Source of the DNA: Methyloligella sp050110875
GTDB taxonomy: Bacteria > Pseudomonadota > Alphaproteobacteria > Rhizobiales > Methyloligellaceae
Direction of reading: 5' to 3'
Assembly (NCBI GenBank): GCA_050110875.1
Contig: CP188828.1
Location: 2,232,001-2,296,000, forward strand
Length of the DNA stretch: 64,000 nucleotides
The number at the start of each line of letters is the position of its first letter. The stretch's first letter is position 1. Both the position numbers and the translations under genes were made by a program. The notes beneath the pieces are model-generated. The model had not been told where the DNA came from and made no database searches. It worked only from the letters and a program-made list of their open reading frames with translations. Of this stretch, positions 1 to 8,876 are shown piece after piece.

Positions 1-1351
1 AGGAGACCGTGATATCCTGCTCGTCATGCAGCACCTCGGTGGCATCGCCGGTCCCCACCACGGCTGGAAGGCCGAGTTCTCGGCTCACGATGGCAGCATG
101 GGAGGTCCGTCCGCCGCGATCGGTCACCACGGCCGCGGCGCGCTTCATCACAGGCACCCAATCGGGATCCGTCGTCTCCGTCACCAGCACCGCGCCGGTC
201 ACGAAGCGGTCGATATCCGAAGGGTTGCGGATCAGGCAGACAGGGCCTGAGACGACCTTGCCGCCGATCGCCAGGCCGGATGTCAGGGTGCGGCCCTTCT
301 CGGTGATGTGATAGCGCTTGAAGGAGCCCGTATCTCTTTGCGACTGCACGGTCTCGGGCCGTGCCTGGACGATGAACATCTCGCCCGTGCGGCCGTCCTT
401 CGCCCATTCCATATCCATCGCGCAGCCGTAATGACGTTCGATCTCCACGGCCCAGCGGGCGAGTGTCAGGATTTCCGCGTCGGAAAGCACGAAGCTCAAC
501 TGCTCGGCCCGCGAGGTCGGCACCACGCGGGTCGGCTCGTCGCCTTCCCGCGCATAGACCATCTTCTCGGTCTTGGAACCGCGGTCCTTATGAATGATCG
601 GCGAGAGCGACGGATCGTCGAGCAGCGGCTTGAACACCTGATAGGAATCCGGATCGACGGCGCCCTGCACGACCGTCTCGCCGAGCCCCCAGGCCGCATC
701 GATCACCACCAGCTTGTCGAAGCCGGTCTCCGGATCGATGGAGAACATCACGCCGGAGCCGGACAGGTCGGAACGGACCATCTGCTGCACGCCGATGGAA
801 AGCGCGACCTTCAGATGATCGAAGCCTTTCGCTTCCCGATAGCTGATCGCCCGGTCCGTGAAGAGCGACGCGTAGCACCGGCGGCACGCGGCGAGCAGAT
901 CGCGGGTGCCGCGGATATTGAGGAACGTCTCCTGCTGCCCGGCGAAGCTCGCATCGGGCAGATCTTCGGCCGTGGCGCTGGAGCGCACGGCGACATCGCC
1001 GGTCTCGCGACCCATGCGCCGCGAAAGCTCCGAATAGGCACCCTGGATCGCCTCTGCGATATCTTCCGGCCAATCCGCGGCCAGAAAGGCGCCTCGGATT
1101 GCAGACCCCGTTTCCGAAAGCGAAGCCTTGCCGTCTTGGTAATCGGCAAGTCGCTGCTCGACCACCTCGTTCAAGCCATTGACCTCGACGAAACGCCAAT
1201 AGGCTTCCGCCGTCGTGGCGAAACCCGGCGGGACCGGTACGCCATGGCTGGCGAGATTGGAGACCATCTCGCCAAGCGATGCATTCTTGCCGCCGACCTT
1301 TTCGACATCGTCGCGGCCAACCTCCTCAAACCACAGGACGGAATTCGTCAT
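1..1351 (-). CDS. ppsA: Phosphoenolpyruvate synthase (partial, N-terminal 450 residues)
   Basis: PEP synthase converts pyruvate and ATP to PEP, AMP and phosphate in gluconeogenesis. The gene runs off the left edge. The ATG at 1351 gives a start beginning MTNSVLWFEEVGRDDVEKVG, typical of PpsA, followed by the KNASLGEM and PVPPGFATTAEAY motifs of the PEP/pyruvate-binding domain. Near the edge the swivelling phosphohistidine domain carries TDRGGRTSHAA. His418 there matches the phosphorylated His421 of E. coli PpsA by position and context. The C-terminal PEP-binding TIM barrel lies outside the window. The gene is divergent from the SDR gene, with 99 bases between the two starts. Confidence 0.95.
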   Translation of the reverse strand, partial: MTNSVLWFEEVGRDDVEKVGGKNASLGEMVSNLASHGVPVPPGFATTAEAYWRFVEVNGLNEVVEQRLADYQDGKASLSETGSAIRGAFLAADWPEDIAEAIQGAYSELSRRMGRETGDVAVRSSATAEDLPDASFAGQQETFLNIRGTRDLLAACRRCYASLFTDRAISYREAKGFDHLKVALSIGVQQMVRSDLSGSGVMFSIDPETGFDKLVVIDAAWGLGETVVQGAVDPDSYQVFKPLLDDPSLSPIIHKDRGSKTEKMVYAREGDEPTRVVPTSRAEQLSFVLSDAEILTLARWAVEIERHYGCAMDMEWAKDGRTGEMFIVQARPETVQSQRDTGSFKRYHITEKGRTLTSGLAIGGKVVSGPVCLIRNPSDIDRFVTGAVLVTETTDPDWVPVMKRAAAVVTDRGGRTSHAAIVSRELGLPAVVGTGDATEVLHDEQDITVS

Positions 1352-1450
1352 GGCGTTTCCTCAAATTTTTTATGGCACTCTGCACGGTACGAACCATGCA
1401 AGAATGGGCCCAGAGAGCTTGGAAGCGGCTGTAGCAGGAAAGGGGGCAGC

Positions 1451-2740
1451 GTGCGAATTTTAGTCACCGGCGCCAGCGGATTTATCGGGGCTGCAATTTG
1501 CGCGCGTATGATCGCCGAAGGCCATGCTGTCGTGGGCGCTGGACGGCCCGGCGGGTCGCCTCTGCCCCGCGGTCTCGCCTGCGAGGTGACTGTCGATATG
1601 GCGCGGGCCAAGTCGCCTGACGATTGGACTCCCCACCTGTGTAACATCGAAGCGGTCGTCAACTGTGCCGGCCTGTTACAAGCCGGATCCGCGGGCACCC
1701 CCTCCGATCTCCACATCGCAGGCAGCGATGCCCTCTTCGCCGCCTGCGAGGCGGCGGGCATTCGCCGCATCGTGCAGATCTCCGCTCTCGGCGTGGGAGA
1801 GGACGCGCCGACCGAGTTCGCTCGCAGCAAGTTCTTGGCAGACGAAGCCCTCATGGTTCGCGATCTCGACTGGGTGGTCCTTCGCCCCTCGGTCGTGCTC
1901 GGACGCACGGCCTATGGCGGCAGCGCCCTGATCCGGGGGCTTGCCGGGTTGCCTCTGCTGCCGGTCATCACGCGAAGCGGCTATTTGCAGGTGGTGGCCC
2001 TCGACGATGTGGTGGAGACGGTCGCTTTCTGCGTGAGGGGAGACACGCCGAGCCGTCAGGTGCTTGAGCTTGTCGGTCCGGAGAGGCTGCGCTTCGAAGG
2101 GATCGTCGCAGCCTTCCGGCGCTGGCTCGGCTGGCCCCCGGCGAAGACGGTCAGGTTTCCCGATGCCATCGGGCTTCTCCTGTTCAAGCTCGGCGATCTT
2201 GCCGGCCGACTCGGCTGGCGCCCACCGGTCAGAAGCACGGCCCGCAAGGAAATCCTGCGCGGTTCGATCGGCGATCCGGAACCGTGGACGAAAGCGACCG
2301 GGATCGAACCCCGCTCTCTCGCCCTTATGCTCGACACCACGCCGCCCTCCGTGCAGGAGCGCTGGTTCGCCAAGCTGTTCTTTCTGAAGCCGCTGATCCT
2401 CATCGTGTTCGCCGCCTTCTGGCTCGTCAGCGGCCTGATCGCGCTTGGCCCCGGCTATGCGGAGGGTGTGCGGATCATGCAGGCCGCCGGCGTAGGAGCA
2501 TTGGCCGTGCCCGTCGTCATTGGCGGTGCGCTCGCCGACATCCTGCTCGGCCTCGCCATACTCTATCGTCCCACCGCCAAGCCGGCCCTGATCACCGCCT
2601 TCGTCCTCTGCATCTTCTATCTCGTGATTGGCACCGTCCTCGTGCCCGCCATGTGGAGCACGCCTCTCGGCGTCTTCACCAAGGTCGTGCCCATCATGGT
2701 TCTGAACCTCGTGGCGCTCGCTCTGCTGGACGGCCGTTGA
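1451..2740 (+). CDS. SDR-family NAD(P)-binding protein fused to a DoxX-like membrane domain
   Basis: This 429-residue protein has two parts. Residues 1 to about 300 form an extended/atypical short-chain dehydrogenase (NmrA/NDUFA9-like) with the Rossmann motif TGASGFIG at residues 6-13. From about residue 315 four hydrophobic segments follow, resembling the DoxX-like domain that accompanies some SDR proteins. I chose the GTG at 1451 because AGGAAAGGGGG lies just upstream and the Rossmann strand begins directly after it; the open frame extends further upstream only as antisense of ppsA. It overlaps the next gene by one base (TGATG), so the two are probably translationally coupled. Substrate unknown; a quinone or lipid-linked substrate is only a guess. 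Confidence 0.85.
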   Translation: MRILVTGASGFIGAAICARMIAEGHAVVGAGRPGGSPLPRGLACEVTVDMARAKSPDDWTPHLCNIEAVVNCAGLLQAGSAGTPSDLHIAGSDALFAACEAAGIRRIVQISALGVGEDAPTEFARSKFLADEALMVRDLDWVVLRPSVVLGRTAYGGSALIRGLAGLPLLPVITRSGYLQVVALDDVVETVAFCVRGDTPSRQVLELVGPERLRFEGIVAAFRRWLGWPPAKTVRFPDAIGLLLFKLGDLAGRLGWRPPVRSTARKEILRGSIGDPEPWTKATGIEPRSLALMLDTTPPSVQERWFAKLFFLKPLILIVFAAFWLVSGLIALGPGYAEGVRIMQAAGVGALAVPVVIGGALADILLGLAILYRPTAKPALITAFVLCIFYLVIGTVLVPAMWSTPLGVFTKVVPIMVLNLVALALLDGR

Positions 2741-3219
2741 TGGCCTATCTCGTTCTGAAATATCTGCATGTGATCGGCGCGGCCGTGCTTCTGGGGACGG
2801 GCGCGGGCATCGCCTTCTTCATGCTGCTCGCCCACCGCACCGGCGAGGCGGCGACCGTCGCCTCCGTCACCCGCATGGTGGTGATCGCCGATTTCGTGTT
2901 TACCGCAACGGCGGTCGTCGCCCAGCCCGTCACCGGCATCGCCCTTGCGCTCACGGCCGGCTACTCACTGCATCAAGGGTGGATCGCGCTTTCCATCCTG
3001 CTCTTTCTCGTCACCGGCGCGTTCTGGCTGCCCGTGGTCTGGATGCAGATGAAGATGCGCGATCTGGCCGAACGTGCCGCGGCGCAAGGAAGCCCATTGC
3101 CGCCGCGCTATCATCGTCTGTTCCGGACCTGGTTCGCCTTCGGTATTCCGGCTTTCGCCGCGGTGCTGGCAATCTATTGGCTGATGGTCGCCAAGCCGCG
3201 GCTTCCTTGGCTCGGCTAG
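2740..3219 (+). CDS. DUF2269 family integral membrane protein
   Basis: This 159-residue protein has four predicted membrane helices (roughly residues 5-30, 45-70, 80-102 and 130-152). The spacing and the GAAVLLGTGAGIAFFML start match the DUF2269 family of small inner-membrane proteins. Its ATG overlaps the stop of the SDR-DoxX gene (TGATG), so the two form a two-gene unit. The function of the family is unknown. Pairing with an SDR-DoxX protein suggests a joint membrane-associated redox role, which is inference from context only. It converges on the MFS gene, with 13 bases between the stops. Confidence 0.8.
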   Translation: MAYLVLKYLHVIGAAVLLGTGAGIAFFMLLAHRTGEAATVASVTRMVVIADFVFTATAVVAQPVTGIALALTAGYSLHQGWIALSILLFLVTGAFWLPVVWMQMKMRDLAERAAAQGSPLPPRYHRLFRTWFAFGIPAFAAVLAIYWLMVAKPRLPWLG

Positions 3220-3232
3220 CCCATCGCAACAC

Positions 3233-4480
3233 TCAGGATTGATCGGTCGAGGCGTAGTCCTCGGGCACTTCCGGATCGAGAGTCGCCGACATGGGCGTCG
3301 TCGTCGCATAGGTCATGAACGCGCCTTGCTCCTCGTCCGGAATGGCTTCGCCGGTCTGCAGCCGCCAGAAGCCGAATAGAGCGGCGATTCCGGAACAGAA
3401 GCCGATGAAAAGGAATAGTCCGCCGGCGCCCATTGCCGTCATCGCCGCGGCTGCCAGCATCGGACCCGCGGCCGATCCTGCCGAGTAGACCAGCACCAGC
3501 CCGCCGCTCGCGCCGACCCGCTCTTCCAGCGGCACTTGGTCGTTGGTGTGAGAGGCGCAAAGCGGGTAGAGAGCAAAGCTCGTGCCGCCGAACAGCATGC
3601 CAAGCAGTAGCAGCGCTATATCCGGCGTCGCCACGAAGGTGATGCCCATGCAGATGAAGAAGACCGCTGTGAAGCAGCCGATGATCACCATCCGCCGATC
3701 GTAATGATCGGACAGCCAGCCGAGCGGCCATTGCAGGATCACGCCGCCGAGGATCACCATGCTCATGAAGAAAGCCGTGGCCGTCAGCGTAAGACCGAAC
3801 CGCGCCGCATAAACCGCGCCGAGACCGAAGAACGCGCCGAGCATCATGCCGCTCAAGGTCGCGCCGACCAGACCGAGCGGCGAGATGGAATAGAGCCGAT
3901 GGATCGTGGATCGCGGCTGATAGGTGATGTCGGGCTGCGGAATCCGAGTCAGGGCCACCGGCACCACCGCGAGCGACAGGATCACCGCCGCCGCCATGAA
4001 GGGCAGGGAGGGCAGTGCCCCACTCAGATTGAGCAGAAACTGTCCGAAGCCTTGCCCCGAGTAGAGTGCGATGGTGTAGCCGGCGAGAACCGCGCCGCGG
4101 GTCCGGGTCTCCGCCTTCTCGTTCAGCCAGCTTTCCAGGCAGATATAGACGCCCGCCATGCAGAACCCGTCGACGAAGCGCAGGAATGCCCAAAGCGGCA
4201 CGCCCTGATGGAAGGCGTAAGCGAGTGTGCTCGCCGAAAAGATCGAGACGAAGCTGGCGAAAGCCCGGATATGCCCCACCCGCTGGATCACGTTGGAGGC
4301 GCGCAGCGAGCCCAGCGTCAGCCCGGCGAAAAAGCACGTCGCCACGAAGCCGATCAGCAGGGAGGAGACGCCGTCGCGCTCGAGCCGCACGCTGAGCAAT
4401 GTGGAGAGAAAGCCGGTGCCTGCCATCAGCATGAAGATGGCCAGCAGCAGCGTGCGCACCGGCATAATGGCGGTAAGCAT
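3233..4480 (-). CDS. MFS transporter, YcaD-like
   Basis: This 415-residue major facilitator protein has about 12 hydrophobic segments. The N-terminal pattern (FLSTLLSVRLE, then LIGFVATCFFAGLTLGS) and the central WPLGWLSDHYDRR loop resemble the YcaD/TsgA-type MFS group. The substrate is unknown. Its ATG overlaps the stop of the upstream ProP-like gene (TGATG), so it is co-translated with that transporter and lies at the promoter-distal end of the osmolyte locus. The C-terminus is a short acidic tail. A second in-frame ATG (residue 6, position 4465) is possible but lacks a clear Shine-Dalgarno sequence. A role in compatible-solute traffic would be inference from position only. Confidence 0.85.
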   Translation of the reverse strand: MLTAIMPVRTLLLAIFMLMAGTGFLSTLLSVRLERDGVSSLLIGFVATCFFAGLTLGSLRASNVIQRVGHIRAFASFVSIFSASTLAYAFHQGVPLWAFLRFVDGFCMAGVYICLESWLNEKAETRTRGAVLAGYTIALYSGQGFGQFLLNLSGALPSLPFMAAAVILSLAVVPVALTRIPQPDITYQPRSTIHRLYSISPLGLVGATLSGMMLGAFFGLGAVYAARFGLTLTATAFFMSMVILGGVILQWPLGWLSDHYDRRMVIIGCFTAVFFICMGITFVATPDIALLLLGMLFGGTSFALYPLCASHTNDQVPLEERVGASGGLVLVYSAGSAAGPMLAAAAMTAMGAGGLFLFIGFCSGIAALFGFWRLQTGEAIPDEEQGAFMTYATTTPMSATLDPEVPEDYASTDQS

Positions 4481-5901
4481 CAGCTTGCGGTGCCGGCCTC
4501 CCGCGCCAACTCTTCCTGATCCATCTCAAACACTTCGCGTTTCGATTCCTCTGTGCCCGGAATTTCCGTGCCGCGCAGCGACTCGCCGGACGTCTCGATC
4601 ACGAACAGAAGAGAGAACGCGCCGATCGCGCAAGCCCCCATCATGATATACGCGGGGATCAGGAAATTGCCGGTCTCGTCGATGAGCCATTCGTTGATCG
4701 CCGGCGCCGTGCCGCCGAACAACGATGTGGAGACGTTGTAGGCGATGGCGAATCCGGCAAACCGCACCTGAGTGGGAAACATCGCCGGAAATGTGGCCGA
4801 GATGGTGGAGAGTTGCGGCACGAAGAGCAGGCCGAGAACCGCAAAGCCAACGATGGCGCCGGCCAGAGTCGTCGCCATGAGCTGGTAGAGGGGAATCACT
4901 GTGACGAACAGTCCGACGAGCGAGAACCACCAGAGCGGCTTGCGGCCGATTTTATCGGAGAGATGGCCGAAGAACGGGAGGAAGATCATCATGAACAGCA
5001 TGCCGAGGATCGGCACCAGCAATGCCTCGTCGGTGGACAGCCCGAGCTCCGTGCCCAGATAGGTCGGCATGTAGCTGAGCAGGGTGTAATGCACCACGTT
5101 CAGCGCGATCACCATCCCGCCCATGGTGAGCAGGATGGGCCAATACTCGGAGATCAGATCGCCCAGCTCGCCGACGACCGTCTTCTCCTGCTCTCCCTGT
5201 TCCTCGATCTCCTCGAAGACCGGCGTGTCTTCCATCTTGGAGCGGAGATAGATGCCGACGAAGCCGAGCGGCGCGGCGACCAGGAAGGGGAGACGCCATC
5301 CCCACTCATGCATCGCCTCGGTGCCCAGCAGAAGCGAGAAGCCGAGCATCAGCAAGGCCCCGGCCGCGAAGCCGCCGAGCGTGCCGAATTCCAGGAAGCT
5401 GCCGCAGAGCCCGCGCTTATCGTCCGGCGCGTATTCCGCCATGAAGGTCGCGGCACCGCCATATTCGCCGCCGGTCGAGAACCCCTGCAGCATGCGGAGC
5501 ACGATCAGCAGGGTCGGCGCCCAAAAGCCGATCGTCGCGTAGGACGGCACCAATCCGATCAGAAACGTGCAGCCAGACATCAGCAGGATCGTCAAGGCGA
5601 GGATCTGTTTCCGGCCGAGCGTATCGCCGAGCGGACCCCAGAAGAATCCGCCGAACGGGCGCACGAGAAACGAGATGGCGAAGGTCGCCAGGGCAAACAG
5701 CGTCGCTTCCTTCGTATCGCCGGGAAACAATGCGCCCGAGATATAGGTCACGCCATAAGCGTAGATACCGTAATCGAACCACTCGGTGGCGTTACCGATG
5801 GCCGAGGCGGCGATCGCCCGCCGCAGCACACCGGGCGGTGCAGCCTCGTCCGTGCCGGGATGTGGATGATGATCGGGATTCTGCGGTTCGCTCTGGCTCA
5901 T
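4480..5901 (-). CDS. MHS-family MFS transporter, ProP-like
   Basis: This 473-residue protein belongs to the metabolite:H+ symporter group. It shows the family start IGNATEWFDYGIYAYG, the loop GPLGDTLGRKQIL after TM2, and LRMLQGFSTGGEYGGAATFMAEY in TM4-5. It is closest in pattern to E. coli ProP, an osmosensory importer of proline, betaine and ectoine. The C-terminal antiparallel coiled coil of E. coli ProP is not evident; only a short acidic tail is present. It lies 108 bases downstream of the SSS symporter stop, on the same strand as the ectoine genes, which supports but does not prove a compatible-solute uptake role. Other MHS members carry citrate, ketoglutarate or shikimate. Confidence 0.88.
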   Translation of the reverse strand: MSQSEPQNPDHHPHPGTDEAAPPGVLRRAIAASAIGNATEWFDYGIYAYGVTYISGALFPGDTKEATLFALATFAISFLVRPFGGFFWGPLGDTLGRKQILALTILLMSGCTFLIGLVPSYATIGFWAPTLLIVLRMLQGFSTGGEYGGAATFMAEYAPDDKRGLCGSFLEFGTLGGFAAGALLMLGFSLLLGTEAMHEWGWRLPFLVAAPLGFVGIYLRSKMEDTPVFEEIEEQGEQEKTVVGELGDLISEYWPILLTMGGMVIALNVVHYTLLSYMPTYLGTELGLSTDEALLVPILGMLFMMIFLPFFGHLSDKIGRKPLWWFSLVGLFVTVIPLYQLMATTLAGAIVGFAVLGLLFVPQLSTISATFPAMFPTQVRFAGFAIAYNVSTSLFGGTAPAINEWLIDETGNFLIPAYIMMGACAIGAFSLLFVIETSGESLRGTEIPGTEESKREVFEMDQEELAREAGTAS

Positions 5902-6009
5902 TTGCTTCCCCTCTCATGGCCCCGCTCGCGTTGATGATTCGCCAGCGCAATGCAGTTCGGGGTAGCAGCATGCGTGCAATCGCTACGCCGAGGCAAATTT
6001 CGGCCCGTC

Positions 6010-7437
6010 TCAGGTCTTGGCCAAGGCCTCTTTTCCGCTGCGTTCTTCCGTTGGACTGGACAGGAAGAAGCCCAGCAGCCCGCCTATCACAAGCCCGGGC
6101 AGCCCCTCGAAGATCATCTCGTGCAGGCCCGCATGGCGCCAATAGAGCACCACCGCGACGCCGACGAACATCATGAGGATGGCGCCCCATTCGGAGACCT
6201 TTCGGCCCAGAACGTAGATGATGAGCAGCGGTCCGAACGCCACGGAGAGGGTCGACCAGGACAGCACCACCAGGTCGAAGACGCTCTGATTGCCGCCGAG
6301 CGCGATGACCAGCGCCAAGGATGTCACCAGCGCCGTCGCCCCCTTCAGCGCCCAGGGATGCTCCAGCCGCTCCGGCACGATGTCGTGGGTCAAAGAGGCC
6401 GAACAGCTCAGCACCAGGGAATCCGCGGTCGAGATGGTCGCCGCGAAGATGCCGGCCAGCACCACGCCCACGAGAACCGGAGGCAGCACCTCATCTGCCA
6501 TCGTCGGCAGCGCCAGCTCCGGATCGAGATGCGCGAGGTCCGGCAGGTAGAGCCTCGCCAGCATCCCGACCCCCGTCGCGAGCGCGTAGAACACCGTATA
6601 GAACGAGTAGTACCAGATGCGGGCGCGGACCATGCTGCCGGCCCTGTCCAGCGCCATGAAGCGGACCATGATATGGGGTTGGCCGATCACCCCGACCCCT
6701 GCGAACAGCCAGCCGAATGCGAACATTAGCACGCCCGCCGCGCCGGGGAATATCATATCCGGCGGCACGAGGTCGAAATAGCCGGGGATGTTCCGCCAGG
6801 CCTGCATGGCCGCGCCGACCCCGCCGAGCGCTTCGATTCCTGCAATGAAGAGCACCGTCATAGCCACGAGCATGACCAGGCTCTGAACGACATCCGTCCA
6901 GATCGAGGCACGGATCCCGCCGGCGATGCTGTAGGAGAGCACCATGGCCGCCACCATCCCGGCGCCGATCTCCGCGTCCCATCCCAGCGTGCCGTGCAGA
7001 GCCTTGCCGCCCGCCGCGATCTGCGCCGCGGCGTAGGAGCCCAGAAAGATGATGACGACGAAAGCGGCCAGACGCCGCCAGATCGGCATGTCTCCGCCGG
7101 ACCATCGCGCCATCACGCCGGGGAAGGAAGCTTCGCCCGTGCGTCCCGTGGCATTGCGCAGACGTGCGTGGATGAAGAGAGAGGCGAGAAAATCGCCGAA
7201 GATCCAGCCCACCATGAGCCAGATGGCAGAGAGCCCGACGGCGTAGGTATACCCGATGACGCCGATGAACATGTAGCCGCTGTTGTTGGTCGCGACAGCG
7301 GAGAGCGCGACCACAGAGGGCGGGATCTGGCTGCTGGCCAGGTAATAGTCCTTGCGCGACTTGTGGGCGCGCAACACCGACGCAAGGCCGACGGCAAGGA
7401 ACAGCAGCAGAAAGAAAGTGAAGCTGGCGAGGACCAT
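6010..7437 (-). CDS. Sodium:solute symporter (SSS family) of the ectoine cluster
   Basis: This 475-residue protein has about 13 membrane segments and the SSS architecture. Recognisable pieces are ATNNSGYMFIGVIGYTY in the Na+-site helix, SYSIAGGIRASIWTDVVQS, and GIFAATISTADSLVLSCSAS, as in PutP-type carriers. Its ATG overlaps the ask stop codon (TAATG), so it is translationally coupled to the ectoine biosynthetic genes. SSS members have been reported beside ectoine genes in other bacteria, so uptake or recapture of ectoine or hydroxyectoine is a reasonable inference. A proline carrier is the main alternative. 108 bases separate its stop from the ProP-like gene. Confidence 0.9.
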   Translation of the reverse strand: MVLASFTFFLLLFLAVGLASVLRAHKSRKDYYLASSQIPPSVVALSAVATNNSGYMFIGVIGYTYAVGLSAIWLMVGWIFGDFLASLFIHARLRNATGRTGEASFPGVMARWSGGDMPIWRRLAAFVVIIFLGSYAAAQIAAGGKALHGTLGWDAEIGAGMVAAMVLSYSIAGGIRASIWTDVVQSLVMLVAMTVLFIAGIEALGGVGAAMQAWRNIPGYFDLVPPDMIFPGAAGVLMFAFGWLFAGVGVIGQPHIMVRFMALDRAGSMVRARIWYYSFYTVFYALATGVGMLARLYLPDLAHLDPELALPTMADEVLPPVLVGVVLAGIFAATISTADSLVLSCSASLTHDIVPERLEHPWALKGATALVTSLALVIALGGNQSVFDLVVLSWSTLSVAFGPLLIIYVLGRKVSEWGAILMMFVGVAVVLYWRHAGLHEMIFEGLPGLVIGGLLGFFLSSPTEERSGKEALAKT

Positions 7438-8876
7438 TAAGCCGCTTCGCGATCTCCTCCGATATCCCCCTCTTCGATCAGAGTGCCATGCAAGGTCCGC
7501 ACGGCCGCCTCGTATTCGGCCGGATCCAAGATGAATTGAACGTCCACATTGCGGATCTGATACTGCAACGCCATCACGTCGATATCCGCCTTGATCAGCA
7601 CGTCCAGCGCCTTCGGCACCAGGCCCGGCCCGCCGAGATCGCTTCCGATCACCGAGACCATGCAGACGGGCTGGGAGGAGATCGCCGCACCGGGGAATTT
7701 CTCTTCAAGATCGGAGATCACCCGGTCGACCGTGGAACTGTCCGTCGAGAGGTAGTGGGTGATCGTGTTGGCGTTGGAGCATTTGCTGACGATCCAAGCC
7801 TTATGCCGGGTCAGCGCTTCCAGGATTCCTGCGTCGTAGCCTTTCTCGCCGACCATATCCTGCTCGAAGAATTGCAAGGCCAGCATCGAGCGGACACCGG
7901 CGATGATTTCGACCCGCGGCTTGTCGGAGACGTAATCGCCCTGGATCAGCGTGCCTGAATCTTCCCGTTCGAACGTATTGCGCACGCGAAGCGGAATATC
8001 GGCCTGGCGCAAGCCCCGCCCGGCGCGCGGGTGGATCGCCTCCATACCGAGATTGGCGAGCTGGTCGGCCACGTCGTAATTGGTGCGGCCGATCTTGCGC
8101 GCCTTGTCCTCGCCCACCAGCTTCGGATCGGCGCTGGAGAGATGGAATTCCTTGTGGATGATGGCCTCGCGCGCCTCCGTCAGCACGGCGATCCGCGAGA
8201 ATGTCATCTCCGAGTAGCCCCGCGCATAGCGGCTCACCATGCCGCCTTCGCATCCGGCATAACCGGTCACGATGGGAAGCTGGGTGGTCAGGTCGATATT
8301 GCCAAGCTCGCGCTGGATGCGGTCGTCCAGGCTCATCACATCCCGGTCGTGCCATCCGGTGAGATCCACGAAAACCGCGTTGACGCCGCGGTCGCGGAGC
8401 AGAAGCGCGGTGCAATAGGCGCTATGGGCCTCGCCGAGGCCGGCCAGCATTTCCCGCATGGTGGCGAGCTGCTCGGTGAGCCGGAAGCGCCCATGCGAGC
8501 GCAACCGGTCCAGATCGTCGAGACAGGCGCGCGCGCCGTCGATGCGTTCGTTCACGAAGCGGTCCGCCTCGATCAAGCGTTCGGGCCGGGCGAACATCTC
8601 TGCATTGCGGGCATGCATGGCGCTGCGAGCGTTCTCCAGCGCTTCCCGCCAGGGATGCTCGCGGTCGTTTTTGGCGAATGCCGCATAAACCCCGGGTTCC
8701 CCGGTTTTCTTGTTCTTGAGCAGGAGGTCCGTCATGCCGGCATAAGCCGACACGACGAAAATCCTGTTGTAGAGACCGGGGCCTTTCCGACCCGCGATCA
8801 GGACATTGTCGAAGACCGTCTGGGTTGCGGAAATGGACGTGCCGCCGATTTTCTCTACGCTATGCTGTCCTGTCAT
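7437..8876 (-). CDS. ask: Aspartate kinase dedicated to ectoine synthesis (Ask_Ect)
   Basis: Aspartokinase makes beta-aspartyl phosphate, the first step toward aspartate semialdehyde and ectoine. The protein is 479 residues. It starts with VEKIGGTSIS, the Lys-x-x-Gly-Gly-Thr-Ser nucleotide/aspartate motif, and has a C-terminal regulatory part (about 340-475) with ACT-like repeats (VCMVSVIGSDLGG). The length and the start differ from the lysine-pathway LysC type and fit the Ask_Ect group found inside ectoine operons. Its ATG overlaps the ectD stop (ATGA), and the SSS symporter overlaps its own stop. A dedicated isoenzyme lets ectoine synthesis escape lysine/threonine feedback control; that is known for the group, not shown here. 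Confidence 0.93.
   Translation of the reverse strand: MTGQHSVEKIGGTSISATQTVFDNVLIAGRKGPGLYNRIFVVSAYAGMTDLLLKNKKTGEPGVYAAFAKNDREHPWREALENARSAMHARNAEMFARPERLIEADRFVNERIDGARACLDDLDRLRSHGRFRLTEQLATMREMLAGLGEAHSAYCTALLLRDRGVNAVFVDLTGWHDRDVMSLDDRIQRELGNIDLTTQLPIVTGYAGCEGGMVSRYARGYSEMTFSRIAVLTEAREAIIHKEFHLSSADPKLVGEDKARKIGRTNYDVADQLANLGMEAIHPRAGRGLRQADIPLRVRNTFEREDSGTLIQGDYVSDKPRVEIIAGVRSMLALQFFEQDMVGEKGYDAGILEALTRHKAWIVSKCSNANTITHYLSTDSSTVDRVISDLEEKFPGAAISSQPVCMVSVIGSDLGGPGLVPKALDVLIKADIDVMALQYQIRNVDVQFILDPAEYEAAVRTLHGTLIEEGDIGGDREAA

Noticed and set aside
308..1450. Plus-strand open frame in front of the SDR-DoxX gene
   Set aside because: It is antisense to ppsA, whose minus-strand product has clear PEP synthase motifs. 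The real SDR start is GTG 1451.
3704..5934. Plus-strand frames opposite the two MFS genes
   Set aside because: Very polar His/Glu/Arg-rich antisense translations; the minus strand encodes intact transporters.
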